The notes below the pieces were generated by a model, which made no database searches, was not told the origin of the DNA, and saw only the letters and a list, made by a program, of their open reading frames with translations. From Gnomoniopsis sp. IMI 355080 (taxonomy: Eukaryota; Ascomycota; Sordariomycetes; Diaporthales; Gnomoniaceae), in NCBI GenBank assembly GCA_027946555.1, contig JAPEVC010000070.1, positions 89,229-153,228 of the forward strand: a stretch of DNA of 64,000 nucleotides. Reading direction: 5' to 3'. Below are positions 46,433-58,399 of the stretch, piece after piece; the first letter of the stretch is position 1, and each line of letters starts with the position of its first letter. The position numbers and the translations under genes are program-made.

Positions 46433-48923
46433 AATACTGTCTATACACTTCTTAGATAGGTATAAACGTGGAAGGGCACTAAGTGCTGGCGCAAGGTCTC
46501 AGAAAAGCGTCTTTAAAAACGTGTCGGTAGGAGCAGGTCTCAGCAGGTCTCAGCTGGTCTCAGCCCCCAAGCGCTAACGGAGGCACCGGACTGGACGGGA
46601 TCGGGGTCAGGCTGAGGTGCGGCAAGCCGAGACGTGGGCGACCGTGATGTTATATTATGTTTTAAGAAAGTATAAGATAAATAGAGAAACACTTGGGTGC
46701 GAAAATTGAGAGTGTGCAGGAGCACATATAAGAAAGTTATGCTTATGGAGCCTGTGACGCAATGAGGCCTTAGCAAAGCGCTATAGAACCTGCCCTTGAC
46801 TGCCCAGAAGCCCGGTGTTTTGGGTTCTTTGTACTTGATCATAAGCTGCCGAGCAGATGCTCTGTGCACCCTTCTTCTACAGCATTAAATGATAGTAATA
46901 CCGCACTGGCGCCATGGCAGTACCGCGGATATAGAGTAGTTTGGGCTCCCTTCCCCCCAAATAGGTGAGGATCTGGGTTGCTGGCATGGGGGCTAGACCG
47001 ACTTCAAATCAATCCAACGCATGCTAGGTGAACTGAATTCTAGGACTTCAGACGATCTATGACACGAGTCAAATTGAGCGAAAGCCATAGAAATCATCTG
47101 TTTGAATGGGTTAAGCGATGGTGTTGCGAGACAAGGTGCAGGCCTGTCGTGGGGGCCGTATGGAATAAGGTTAAATGTGACCATAGAGCGGGTTAGTCCG
47201 TCCTTCCACTGTTGGAGGTAAATCTCCGTCACCTCCGCCCACATGTGGCCTACTATGTATTATAATAGCAAAAGCTCGGGTGCGGTGCATATCTACCTAG
47301 CAACCTGGGTCCCTAGTCCATGCAATTGTGTGGCATCCCAGCGTCACTGCAAAGGAGGCTTCCCGCTGGCTCATGGCGATTGGATACGTGAGAATTTGAT
47401 CCAGAGTTCCCGCTAATCCAGATCATGCAAGATCGAGCTTTCACACGACCTCTGCCGCGGTTCAGCACACAGCTCGCTTGTGATGGTGGGAGATAATTAA
47501 GTGGCTTGACAACAGCCGTTATAAGGGGGGTTTGCTAGTCAACCCGATGTTTGCGCAGGTTGCAGCCGTCTTTCCACATGCTTCTCAGCAAACACTGCTG
47601 ATCCCTCTCGCAACGGCATTTCCACCCAACCTCGATAAGATGCGCGCGACCCGAGAAAATGGTTCAAGCACGGCAATGGATTGGTCTCCGTCACTGCCGC
47701 CGTCGCCTCGACGCTTGTTCACTTCCAATGTAGCAAATCCTACCTCTACATTGCATATGATACTATGTCATTATTGACATTTGTTTGTGCAAGATCTCCT
47801 TCGTGGTGTCATAGTTCCAACTTTGAAATAGTATTGCTTGATAGATGTCTTGCATATAAAAGCAAAAGTAAAAGGTTCCACGGGGCTGATATTCGTCCGC
47901 GGCACGTGGATGAGTCTCCCGGTGATCGAATCATATGTAGCCATGCCAAAGTCAATACATGACCCAAAATGGCAGTGCATGCGGCTGCATATAACCCATT
48001 TGCTCAAGATAATACTCGATTCGAGTCATCATGCTTCTGACGATCCTGTCAAATGTGTGCCAAACATCGAATGATCAGGTGAGAGGCTGTGTCCACAAGA
48101 GGCAGAACAATCCGGGCTGGGTGCATTCAGGGTAGACGGAGACGGGTACTTGTAGCAGTATATACCTAAGTACCTTCCTAGGTAGTCCACCATTGTCACA
48201 ACTAAAATAACAGACTTGGGACTGCGCCTATTTTCCCCGGGTCCTGATCTCGCCGACACAACTACCTTACAGAACATGACCATGGCTCCAAAGCAATCTC
48301 AATGCCGCGCATTCTTATATCCCAAAGCTGTTTTCTAAGGCCTTTCAGATGTGTACGAGTCAGAAGGACTTAGCAGCGCTATGAAAATCACTCATGAGCC
48401 CAAGTTGTATGCCAATTAGACAGGACCACGGAGGCAGAGAAGCAAATTCAGCTCTTCGCAGGAGTTACAGGGATGGGTTCAGGGAGACTCTACGATTCTC
48501 CTTGCCAGAGCAGGGCTTTCGACATCTGGGGCTGGGAGTATTCTACGAAATGATATCGAAAGTTCTCCCTGCTCGGATTGCCATATTGTTGGCGATCATT
48601 GGGTTAATGAACGTGTATATAGTTCAATTTGAAAATTCACACAAGATTTCTCGGCTGGTACCGCAGATCGCCATACTCCATCTCCAGGTCCAGGTCCTCG
48701 AAAAGTCGGGACTCGGGAGAGCGTCTCTTGGCCCGCTTACGTAACGGACATGACGACCTAAACTGTTTTTTTTTCAGCGGCTCAATCACTTCTACTCCAA
48801 TCTGCAACCACCAGACAGTTCACAAGAAATGAGAAATTCCAACGCACCATCATAATCTTTGAGGTACAGTACGACACGCCGTACTGAACGCCCTACCTCT
48901 CATCTTCCGTCCCTATCGCCAAA
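46433..48923. other. Intergenic region
   Basis: Upstream of two divergent genes, so it should contain the phospholipase B promoter (left edge; CAGGTCTCAG is repeated near 46531-46560) and the TMA23 promoter (right edge). CCTAGGTAG occurs at 48177-48185. No coding feature was supported; frames such as 47532-47777 and 48394-48744 have no recognisable motifs. Confidence 0.45.
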
Positions 48924-49598
48924 ATGGACGCCCGTGCCCTCCTCACATCCCAAGGCTGGCGTGGAACCGGCCATTCGCTACACAAGACCGACGACTCCAT
49001 CGGTCTCGCAAGACCCATCCTCGTGTCGCGCAAGAATAATTCCCTGGGAATCGGCCGCAAGAACCACGTCACCAGCGACCAATGGTGGCTGAATGCTTTC
49101 GACGAGCAGCTCAAGAGTCTTGACACCTCCAACAAGACCAGCGTCGTCCAGACCAAGAAGAACACAACGAAGTTGGAAGGACTGCTGACCCATGGCGCGG
49201 GGAAATACACTGGCGCGAATGCTCTGTATGCCTGTTTCGTGAGCGGAGGGTTGTTGCAGGGCACACTTCAGACGGCAGACGACCAGTCAACGGATGCAAC
49301 GCCAGAGGCTGAGGTGGCACCTGTGAAGAAGGAGACGAAAGAAGAGAGGCGGGCGAGAAGAGAAGAAAAGAGGAGGAGGAAAGCTGCGAAGCTTGCAAAA
49401 CAGTCCACGGAAGTTTCCAAGGCCTTAGACGCCCCCAAGAGCATGCACACAGCCAAGGACAAGTCAAAGTCCAAAAAAGACAAGAAATCTGAGAAGACAA
49501 AGACTGTCGAGACGAAGGAGGAGCGTCGCGCGAGGAAAGAAACTAAGAGGAAGGAGAAGGCGAAGAAGGAGAAGCGCAAAAAGACCGACGAAGGCTGA
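48924..49598 (+). CDS. TMA23: Tma23-like nucleolar G-patch protein
   Basis: This intronless gene of 224 codons starts at an ATG in a good context (CAAAATGG). The N terminus MDARALLTSQGWRGTGHSL followed by GLARPILVSRKNNSLGIGRK is the variant G-patch typical of fungal Tma23. A WWLNAFDEQLKSLD segment follows, and then a conserved GLLTHGAGKYTGANALYACFVSG block. The C-terminal half is highly charged Lys/Glu-rich coiled sequence with two copies of the KEERRAR motif, consistent with nucleolar targeting. In yeast Tma23 is a ribosome-biogenesis factor needed for normal 40S levels. The next gene, RPA43, is also nucleolar and lies in the same direction about 750 bases downstream, so shared growth regulation is plausible but not shown. 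Confidence 0.9.
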   Translation: MDARALLTSQGWRGTGHSLHKTDDSIGLARPILVSRKNNSLGIGRKNHVTSDQWWLNAFDEQLKSLDTSNKTSVVQTKKNTTKLEGLLTHGAGKYTGANALYACFVSGGLLQGTLQTADDQSTDATPEAEVAPVKKETKEERRARREEKRRRKAAKLAKQSTEVSKALDAPKSMHTAKDKSKSKKDKKSEKTKTVETKEERRARKETKRKEKAKKEKRKKTDEG

Positions 49599-50352
49599 TC
49601 TGCTGACTCCACTCCGAAGACAACTTCAAGCACACGACAAGACCGACCGGCTCCCTGGCACAGATATGTACTTCGGCTGCCTCAAACCTCTCAATCGGCA
49701 GCTGAAGACGCCCCAGCACTTCAGGATACAGCTCGACAGATATGCTTGCTTGTCTGCAAAGGCAGTATGACTCTGGCTGTATAGTAACTTGATGGGCAAA
49801 GAGATGCATGCGGAAAGTGCGTGTTAAGCGCGTGAGGTCGAAAACACCAGCCTCCGTGTGACCGGACCGTATCGCTCTCCGCCTGCAGAGATGAGGGCTT
49901 CGTAGAAAAGAAGTCTCAGGCTGGAAAGTGCAACTAGGACTTTGGATCTATCAGGTGGAAAGACGACTTGCAGAGCCCTCATGTTCGCAGGTTCTCAATC
50001 CCTGGATGGTGTGTACGTTTAGGTTCATTTGCACCTGCGCATCATGTTCGGCGCCCGCGGATCGAACAAATTCGTACATCATAGAAAATACAATGAATCC
50101 GTTGCACGTTTTTCTCTTTGCCATCATGTCGCTCGTGTGCACTCACAAAATTCACCAAATAGTCATACAGTAGACGCAGCAGTGCTGCGTACCAAGGCGG
50201 TGTGGGGCCTAAATCAACTTACTGCAGGGGTCCTCCCCCAGCAAAGTGGCAGAAAAAAAGTTTCCCGCAAATTCCCAACCCGCGACCTGCGACCGTAATC
50301 CCGCGACCCATAAGCACACGACCTCAGTCCTGCTCGCACCCAAGTATCAATT
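49599..50352. other. Intergenic region between TMA23-like and RPA43-like genes
   Basis: Terminator of the upstream gene and promoter of the downstream gene. A-rich GCAGAAAAAAAGTTT lies about 105 bases before the RPA43 start. Nothing else was recognised. Confidence 0.4.
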
Positions 50353-51507
50353 ATGTCAGCCGATATGGAGTCCGATCACGAAGAACAAAAGAAACAGAAG
50401 AAGTCCAAGCGCAAGCATCGGCAAGAGGAGCAAGAGGCTGTCGCTGCCGACAAGATGGACGTCGACGAGGCACCCGAATCTGGCAAGAAAGACAAAAAGA
50501 AGAAGTCAAAGGATAAGAAACGCAAGGAGCGGACCGAAGATGTGGAAGATGAGGTCGACCGTACAGATTCAATCGCATCACCGGAAAAGAAACACAAGCG
50601 CCGCAAGAGCGAAGACAAGAAAGAGAAAAAACACAAGCGGGCGTCCTCACCAGCAGTGTCCAACTCCGCTGCTGTGGTCCCTGACGACAAACAATACCCC
50701 TTCTTTACACAGACCTTCTCACAACGCATTCCCATCTGGCCTGCAGCCTTCGACGAGCCCCTCACAAAAACCGCCCGAGAGTACCTCGATCCACAACTCA
50801 ATCGCTACTCGCCCAAGTTCAAGGGCGTACTGCTTGCCTATAAAAATGTCAACCTGTCGGACCGTCCGCAGCGGGCGAACCCAAAGAACCCGCCGACAGA
50901 CGAGACGCCCGTGACGCTTGCGTCTTTCGAATGTTACGCGCCGCCTTTCGCATGGCTGACCGCAGACTTGCATTTGTTTGTACCGTCACGGGGCGCGTGG
51001 ATGGAGGGCGAGATCAACTTGCAGAGCGAGGGGCATGTGGGCGTTGTGTGCTTTGAGAAATTCAATGCGAGCATCTCCAGGAGGAGTCTGCCCAAGGGCT
51101 GGCATTGGGTAGAGCAAGAGGAGATGGAAGTTGAGGAAGATCCCTTCCAGGAGACCGCGGCTGCTGGAGAGGAAGGTGGTGCACAGGAGGGTGTGGAGGG
51201 CAAGGAAGATGCGGAGAGTGCTCCTCGTCTACGGAGCACGGGCTACTGGGTCGATGAGACTGGAAAGAAAGTTGAAGGGAAAATTTATTTCCGCATCAAG
51301 AACTTTTCGAGCGGCTCTACGGGCGACTATACTTACCTGAGTCTACAAGGCACGATGCTCGATGACGAGGCTGAGAAGGAATCAGCGGCCGAGGAGCGCG
51401 CCATGGAGAAGGCGCGGCGCATGAGGCAGAATTCAAGTGGGCTGTTGTATCCAACGATGAGGATACCGGAGTCTAGCATGACGAAGCTAAAGGAGATCAC
51501 CATATGA
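50353..51507 (+). CDS. RPA43: DNA-directed RNA polymerase I subunit Rpa43
   Basis: This intronless gene of 384 codons encodes the Rpb7-type stalk subunit of RNA polymerase I, which contacts Rrn3 for rRNA-gene initiation. The first 110 residues are Lys/Glu-rich and disordered with several nuclear-localisation-like clusters, longer than in yeast. The tip domain starts at about 115 (PFFTQTFSQRIPIWPAAFDEP), continues with YSPKFKGVLLAYKNVNL near 150-168, and the OB-fold follows with WLTADLHLFVPSRGAWMEGEIN and GHVGVVCFEKFNASISR. An acidic insertion (about 255-290) interrupts the OB-fold before YWVDETGKKVEGKIYFRIKNF. The motif order fits fungal Rpa43 well. Confidence 0.9.
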   Translation: MSADMESDHEEQKKQKKSKRKHRQEEQEAVAADKMDVDEAPESGKKDKKKKSKDKKRKERTEDVEDEVDRTDSIASPEKKHKRRKSEDKKEKKHKRASSPAVSNSAAVVPDDKQYPFFTQTFSQRIPIWPAAFDEPLTKTAREYLDPQLNRYSPKFKGVLLAYKNVNLSDRPQRANPKNPPTDETPVTLASFECYAPPFAWLTADLHLFVPSRGAWMEGEINLQSEGHVGVVCFEKFNASISRRSLPKGWHWVEQEEMEVEEDPFQETAAAGEEGGAQEGVEGKEDAESAPRLRSTGYWVDETGKKVEGKIYFRIKNFSSGSTGDYTYLSLQGTMLDDEAEKESAAEERAMEKARRMRQNSSGLLYPTMRIPESSMTKLKEITI

Positions 51508-52329
51508 GCAACCGTTTCTTGATGCGAGGCACAACACACGGTGGTGCAAGAAGTTCAACCCTTATTGTTAGGGCCTTGGACCCATCACAAGAGCCTGAGC
51601 AAAACCGTTCGCATGGTCCAATATGGAAAGACTGGATATGCAATTTCCTTGAAGATGCAAGGAGCGTGAGAAACTGATGGACAGAGCACTAGTCTAGTAG
51701 GGTTCAACACAACTGAAGGAGGCAAACTCGCCTGCTCAGGAACGGTTCCTATAGGGATGTGGGAATGCGTGTGAAAAAGTTGGATGACTTCAACTCTGGG
51801 CGTTGACAATATCAACGAAGGAATAGCATTGAGCATTTGTAGGATGATCGAAACATTATACTCATCGCAGACAGCATTGAAGTCTTTTAGTAATTACATC
51901 CTGTTGGCGCACGAAATGCACGCTTCTCGATATTGACAAGACACAATTTTTTCTTGCTGATAATTGATGGTCTAACAGAAGTATGCTCTACAAATGGATG
52001 TTGAGTAAAGAATTGAACCATGGACTCAAGCCAGGGTGAAAGCATTTGGGATGAATATCCTAGGACTCTGAATTGCTTCGTAGAAACCTTGGCAAGCTTG
52101 CTAGTAGTATGATCCCTGTGATTGCGTTGCCTCGGCTCTCCGCAATGAGCGGGCCTGGCTCCATCTCCACAGACCTACCCGACCCTTCAATGACATTGTA
52201 CCCCGGATTTGAGCATCCTCTCTCGACCAAGTGACTTTCCAAATAGACGGACTCTTAATTGGCAGAATTTCTTTGAGAACAGACCACACAAGCAAAGCAA
52301 ATATACATCACCAAAATAAGCCAGTCAAG
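51508..52329. other. Intergenic region
   Basis: 3' UTR of the RPA43-like gene and promoter of the oxidoreductase gene. No feature recognised on either strand. Confidence 0.45.
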
Positions 52330-53406
52330 ATGAAGGGAATACAAGTCGCTGAATATGTCAAAGTGAGTGCCATGTCAGCCTTCTGAGCACATCATCATCC
52401 ACATTGCAGAAAATACTAAGTCGCCCAGAAACTTGACGACCTCAAGGTCATCACCCTTTCGGATCCTGTTCCAAAGCCTGATGAATACGTGATCGAGGTT
52501 CATGCCTCGGCGACCAACTTCTTTGATATCTTGCAGGTCCAAGGAAAGTACCAGCACCAGCCGCCCTTTCCATGGATCTCAGGCATGGAATTCGCAGGCG
52601 TCATCCTTTCCACGCCCAGCTCGGCCTCGAGTCCCAAATATCCGGTCGGCTCACGGGTCTTTGGCGCCGGGCAAGGCGCCTACGCCACGCGCGTGTGCGC
52701 GCCCGAGACAGCGCTCTTCCCGCAGCCGGCCGGGTGGAGTGCCAGCGACGCCGCAGGGCTGTTTGTCACGGCGCCGACGTCGTACGGGGCGCTGGTGGTG
52801 CGCGCGGGCGTGAAAAAGGGCGACTGGGTCCTGGTACACGCAGCGGCGGGCGGTGTCGGGCTCGCAGCGGTGCAGATTGCCAAGGCGTTTGGGGCGACGG
52901 TGGTGGCGACGGCCGGGACGAAGCGGAAGCTGGAGGTGGCGCGGCAGTTTGGCGCGGATCATGTGGTGGACTATCGGGATGACAAGTGGCCCGAGGTGGT
53001 GAAGAAATTGACGCCCAAAGGCCGTGGTGTGGATATTGTGTATGATCCGGTGGGCATGGTGGATAAGAGCACCAAGTGTGTTGCATGGAATGGGAGGATA
53101 TTGATCATTGGATTTGCGGCCGGGGCGATTGAGAAGGTGGCCATGAACAAGGTATTGCTCAAGAACATCTCTTTGGTGGGGATTCACTGGGGCATGTATA
53201 GCAAGATGGAACCTGAGACTGAGAGGAAGGTGTGGAAGGAACTTTTGAAGATGGTGGAGGAGGGCAAGTTCCGGGCGACGGTGTTTACGGATAAGGAGTT
53301 TGTGGGTCTGGAGAGCATACCGGAGGCCCTCAAGGCATTGGGAAGTCGGGAGACATGGGGAAAGGTTGTGGTGAAGGTGCCTCAAGGAGGTCAGTCGAAG
53401 ATATGA
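52330..53406 (+). CDS. Zinc-independent quinone oxidoreductase (MDR family)
   Basis: A short first exon (52330-52362, MKGIQVAEYVK) joins after a 66-nt intron with TACTAAG branch point to 52429-53406, giving 336 aa. The GroES-like N-terminal domain reads KPDEYVIEVHASATNFFDILQVQGKYQ and PFPWISGMEFAGVI. The Rossmann half has VHAAAGGVGLAAVQIAKAFGATVVAT, the NADPH-binding AAGGVG signature of quinone reductases, and then DIVYDPVG. Structural and catalytic zinc cysteines of alcohol dehydrogenases are absent, so it should act as an NADPH:quinone (or enone) reductase in the cytosol or mitochondrion. The substrate is unknown. The GC-rich central region explains the long antisense open frames there. Confidence 0.93.
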
Positions 53407-54014
53407 GACTGGTGTTTGGTTCGTGCGCATCCGAGGTTGTACATGTATACAGGTACAGTTAGCTTTTCAGCAGAGACATCTTTCCGTCAGACTATAGAAC
53501 GATCACTTGGTGTTCAGCACATCTGGAAGCAGTGTAATGTATGTATGTACAGTGCAATCACCTACCATTGTCAGGCATTTATGCAGGTCAGAATGATTCT
53601 AGGCAGCCTGGTGGCATGCAACTACACTTGGCTGAAAACCGCCAACAGGAATCATACATGTAAGTCCATATTCAATTGAGGAAAACGATAGGCTGTCGCA
53701 GGCTGTTGCGCAACCGTTCCCCCGTTGCTGTGGTGACGGGGTCTGCAGGGGTTGTTCGGTCCACTTTCGCAGGCAGCTCCGCATCTGCTCGGACTGCAGT
53801 CAACAAACGCGCTGCAAAGCCCGCACTCACTACCCCAAACAAACTCATGCCAATTCGTCATTGCTCTCGTCATTTTGTTTTGCCTCTTTCTGCAACTGCA
53901 TTTGAATTTCGAGTAATGCGCTTTTGTTTTCAACTGTGTAGAAGCTAGCCCATCTCTTTTCTCCCTTACTTCCAATCCAGCAACCATTCTTCATAATCCC
54001 ATCCGCAAGTCAAC
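53407..54014. other. Intergenic region
   Basis: 3' UTR of the oxidoreductase gene, with TGTATGTATGTA near 53538, and promoter of the BRCT-protein gene, pyrimidine-rich (CATCTCTTTTCTCCC) about 65 bases before the start. Nothing else recognised. Confidence 0.4.
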
Positions 54015-57000
54015 ATGGATTCAGAAGTGACACCACCCAAGAGAATTACCAGAGCTAGAGCTGCAAAGGCCACCAGCTCTGCTACTTCAGGAACAGCAGC
54101 ATCGGCCGCAAAGTCAAAGGCGACAAATACTGCCACAGCCAAAACAAAAGCCTCCCGGGCTGCTGCCGCAGAGCCCGCTCCAGCCATCCGGAAATCAACA
54201 AAGCGTAAGGCGCGAGACGACGATGACGAGGATGAGAGCAATGCGGAGACTGCTCCTGTCGCGAAGCGTCTGCCGCCAGCCTCGAGGACTGCTACGCGAG
54301 CCACTCGAGGCCCTGGACGACCAAAGAAGACTGCCGACTCAGAGCCAATGCCTGCGCCTGTGCCAACAGCAGCGCCGCGACCCCGTGGCCGTCCAGCGAA
54401 GAAGGCCGCGAGAGAGTCGGCCTCAGAGGAAGCTCCAGCCAGAGCTACCCGCACGCGAGCCAAGAAGACACAAGCCGACGAAGTAGAAGGGACCGCGGAT
54501 AAGGACGACCTCGCTCCGGAACCCGTCAAAAAGACCCGCGGACGGCCTGCAGGTACTGCCACCAGTGCGAGTGCGCCTACCTTCAAACCTAAAAAGACTG
54601 TGACCTTCGCGGAGCCTGACAAGGAGAATGTTGTTCCCATCACAGGTGCTAGGAAGCGAGCCGCCGCCGCCAAGCCCACTGACGCCCCTGCCACCACGGG
54701 TATGCGCGCAAAGCCTGTGCGAAAGCCTGCTGGCACTGGTCGCTCAGCACGGACCACTGCCACCAAGAGGCCCGCAAAGGAAACCGAAGACAAGAAGAAA
54801 GCGTCGCTGCCTCTGAGCCCCAAGAAGGTGTCACAGTTGTCGGCCAATAGAGACACGGATGCGGACTCGGAGGATGAGCTTGCTATGGACAGGACGCCCG
54901 CGAGGCCTTTGCATCGAAGCCCTGTCAAGCCTACTGGTGCTCTCAAGCGCTCAAACAAGACGCAGGATGAGGCGGCAGGTGAAGAAGAGGCAGTCGTCTT
55001 GCCTCCTGCAGAATCTACTACCCTGCTCGGGAGTCCGGTTCGTCGACCAGCGCACTCAACGACCGAGAACTCCATGAGATCCCCGGCCAAGAGAATCGAT
55101 GGCCTTCACTTGGGTCTGTCTTCTTCCCAAGACACGGCCAAGTCCAACGCGTCGCCATTCAAAGCCTCTCTGCTCCAGTCCCCGGCAAAGCGCATGCCCA
55201 TGAAATCTGTTAGCCTTGATCCGTTCTCTAGCTCTCATGAGCAGACCGTCAACGCCGGCCAATCCAGCGCATCACCGTTCAAGAGCTCTTTATTTCAGTC
55301 ACCAGCAAAGCGTATGCCCGGCAAGTCATTCGATCTAGACCCATTCACGAGCGCGCGTGAGCAAACTGTTACTTCACCATTCAAGCAATCTCTGCTTCAG
55401 TCACCTGCCAAGCGCGGGTTCTCCCCATTCAAGCCAGCCATGGCACCTGAGCCTGAAGAACTTGCCGATAGCCGATCTCCTGCACCTACGCCTGTCCTGC
55501 TTTGTAGTCCTCCCGCTGCCGAGGAAAATGAAGAGGCCGCAGGAGCTAAGCAAGTCGGAGCTGAGGAAGAGCCTGAGATGACTGACGACGAGAATCCAGG
55601 CTCACCATCGCAGGCAGACTTTAATGGGCGTATGTCGACAGTCTTGCCGCGTGAGGTTGATCTCGCGCTAGACCATATGTCACCTGCGACTGAGCCTGTC
55701 CACGACGATGATTGTGAGACTGTGGTGCTTGAGGAAGAATCGCAGGAGCATATGGAGATTTATGAGGATGATGGCCGGCCCATGGATGTCGACGAACCCG
55801 AGCTTCGGACGGAAGATGCTGCGGTCGGCGATGTCAGCACTACACCACCCAACTCGCCGCCACAAGAGGCATTAGCTATGTTTGGACTTCGGGAGAAGGA
55901 CCTAGTTCCCTTTGACACAACATATTCCGAGTCTGAGGACGAGGTTACCAGGGTCATGACTCCCAAGTCGACTTCTCCGATCAAGTCGACAAGAGCTAGT
56001 GCCAAGAGACCGAGAACTTCCGGACTCGGTTTCACTCCTCTGGCTCGACGATTTGACGAGTGGCACGCTCGCAGCCCCCTCAAGCCCAAGACTCCAAAAA
56101 ATGAGAAACCTCTGGAGATGAACCAGGAGAAGTCACAACTTAACGACTCTCTGACCAAGGATACTTTTTTTGACGACGAAATGTCTGCCCGTCGAGAGGA
56201 GGCTGCTAACGATTCTGCCAACGATACTGACCCGCTGTCCACTATCCCGGAAATCAAGGATCCAGTGGTCGAAGACATCTCCATTACGGAAGAGGACCTC
56301 GATCTTGCTGCCGAGGCAAATGAGATGTCAGTCATGTCGCCTGAGCAGGTCGAATCGATGCTTAATCTCGATGGCAATGATGATTCTATCTCCGAGGCAA
56401 GTCAGGAGTACGGTGACGAAAATGAGGTTCCCGGACACTACACGAATGGCGTCTCAGTGCCACCTGTCACGCCCCAGAGACGAATGCGTCGCGAAGTTCA
56501 CACAGTGTCTAAGATACCCCTGAAAGCTGCGGATGAGTCCACGCCACCGCCCCAACCTTCACTGAAGAAGCGCAGACACAGTGTCTCGCGCGTTCAAGTG
56601 AGCCGGCCTACATATCAGATGTCGAGAAGCGCGACCGTGATTTCCTACTCACCGACTCACACCAAGCAGACAGATGCTGCTTTCGAGGAAGCCGCCGTGG
56701 AAGAGAGTTTCCACGAGCGATCCCGGTCTTTGTCGCCTCCTGAGACTCCGTCCAAACCCGAGGCTTGGTTAGATGCGGAGACTCCTGGTCGGACTCCTCG
56801 CCGGGATGTCAACCCTTTGCTGCTCCAAGGAGCCGTCGTTTTTGTTGATGTCTACACAGTAGAAGGGGCTGATGCCAGTGCTCTATTTGTTGAGCTACTT
56901 ACACAGATGGGCGCTCGATGTGTAAAGAGCTGGCACTGGAATCCAAGTGCTGAGGATGCTTCTTCAAAGATTGGGATCACGCATGTCTTGTTCAAGGACG

Positions 57001-57780
57001 GTGGCAAGCGGACGATGGAGAAGGTTCGCGAGACTGGAGGTGCAGTGCACTGTGTTGGCGTCGGTTGGGTTCTTGAGTAAGTCGCCCTGAGCTGTCAGCG
57101 CAATCTTTTGACTATTGCTAAAAAGTCTCCTTAGCTGTGAGCGCGAGAACCAATGGCTTGATGAAGCGCCGTACTACATCGACACTTCGCTCATTCCCCG
57201 TGGTGGTGCCCGTCGCAGAAAGTCTATGGAGCCCAAGGCTCTCGCCAATATGAATGGCACGCTGGTGCCCAATTCTTCGAACCGCAACACAGCGCGAGAG
57301 TCCCAGACTGCGCCCACTACCCCGGCGCCAGCGAATCGCCGTGACAGCGGGCTTTGGATACATTCGCCGGATGGTATTGAGCCTCTTAGCAACGATATAG
57401 ATTTCGAGCAGCTCGACTTCGACTTGCCTGTGGACGAGGAGTGGTACAACTCTGCGCCCCTGACTCCGGTGCCCAAGACACCAGCTCCCGAGGCCATCCA
57501 CCGCTTCGCGATGGATGTGACCCCTGACACTCCGACAACGCAGGCTGATGACGAGGACAATGTTGGTATCGATGACATGATGTCACGAGAGCATCTCATC
57601 CAGCAGACATGCCCGCCCAAGGCTCAGCACATGTTCCAGGATCTTGGTGCTGGCATCTTGGGCATGGAGCGCGATCATAACGTGGCGAGGCGATTGATGG
57701 ATGCTCGCCGCAAAAGCCTGGCTTTCGCGCCAAAGGTGTCGAGCCCCTTGGCGAGAAGCAGCTGGAAAGACTGGAATTGA
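54015..57780 (+). CDS. AT-hook and BRCT-domain nuclear protein
   Basis: Two exons (54015-57076, 57135-57780) give 1235 aa. The N terminus is Ala/Lys/Thr-rich with three AT-hook-like GRP cores near residues 99-103 (PGRPK), 122-127 (RGRPAKK) and 173-177 (RGRPAG), so it probably binds AT-rich DNA. Residues about 378-470 hold three copies of a 14-residue repeat, SPFKxSLxQSPAKR. The middle is acidic and rich in Ser/Thr-Pro sites, as expected for a CDK substrate. Near 933-1036 is a single BRCT domain (LLLQGAVVFVDVYTVEG, LTQMGARCVKSW, ITHVLFKDG, CVGVGWVLDC), which the intron splits just before its last helix. A Pro/Thr-rich tail with a conserved C terminus follows. BRCT plus AT-hooks suggests a role in DNA damage or chromosome organisation. 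No direct yeast counterpart is recognised. Confidence 0.9.
55145..55440 (+). repeat. Triplicated SPFK-QSPAKR coding repeat
   Basis: Three imperfect copies of a roughly 110-base unit encode SPFKASLLQSPAKR, SPFKSSLFQSPAKR and SPFKQSLLQSPAKR. The spacers also match (SLDPFSSSHEQTV against DLDPFTSAREQTV). They arose by internal duplication within the BRCT-protein gene. Confidence 0.9.
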
Positions 57781-58399
57781 AATTGATTAGGGGACTATGG
57801 GTGGAAGCGTGTTTCTTGCCCTGGAAAGGCGTTACTTATTTGTTTTCATGAACAGGGGTGGTTCTTTGAAATTTCCCAGTGGCGGCGTTAGGCACATGGA
57901 CTGGGACTTATTGGCGTGAATCGGTCATCACAATTGTGTTTCTTTTTACTCATTGCGAAATTGACACTAGAAAGGCTGCAATTCGGAGTTACGAAAAGCC
58001 AAGACTGCCAATTCAGACTATTTCCCATGGTTGTTGTCAAGTCAAACAGTGTCACAGGTGTTCAGAGAGCGTAGGGCTCAAATGCCAAGAAATGACGTCT
58101 CAAACATCAAATGAAGCGGGAGTAGTGCGGTCTTTTGCCATGCAATTGTAGGAATTCCTTCTTCCTCGGGAACTGATCGACAGTAGCTAGGAGTAACCGA
58201 AAGTGCCTCCCCTAACGATAGCCGCGTTCGCAGTGTTTCGGAGCAGTTTCCAGCCAAAAGCCCTTAACGATGTGACGTCTTGCACATGTAGATCGGGGCA
58301 GTGGGCGGATGGTTGGCAGTGTTGGAGTTGATATATGAGAGTAAATGCTTGCTGTCATTCTGTCAAGCACCAAGAGATTCTGCGTCCCAATAAATAAAA
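57781..58399. other. Intergenic region
   Basis: 3' UTR of the BRCT-protein gene and promoter of the PEBP-like gene. No feature recognised. Confidence 0.45.

Noticed and set aside
52651..53430. 259-residue minus-strand frame
   Set aside because: Antisense shadow of the GC-rich quinone oxidoreductase exon; His/Arg-rich, no family resemblance.
53966..55090. 374-residue open frame on the minus strand
   Set aside because: It lies exactly antisense to the Ala/Lys-rich N terminus of the BRCT protein, and its Ala/Val/Leu-rich composition is what the reverse of that biased sequence gives. No motif.
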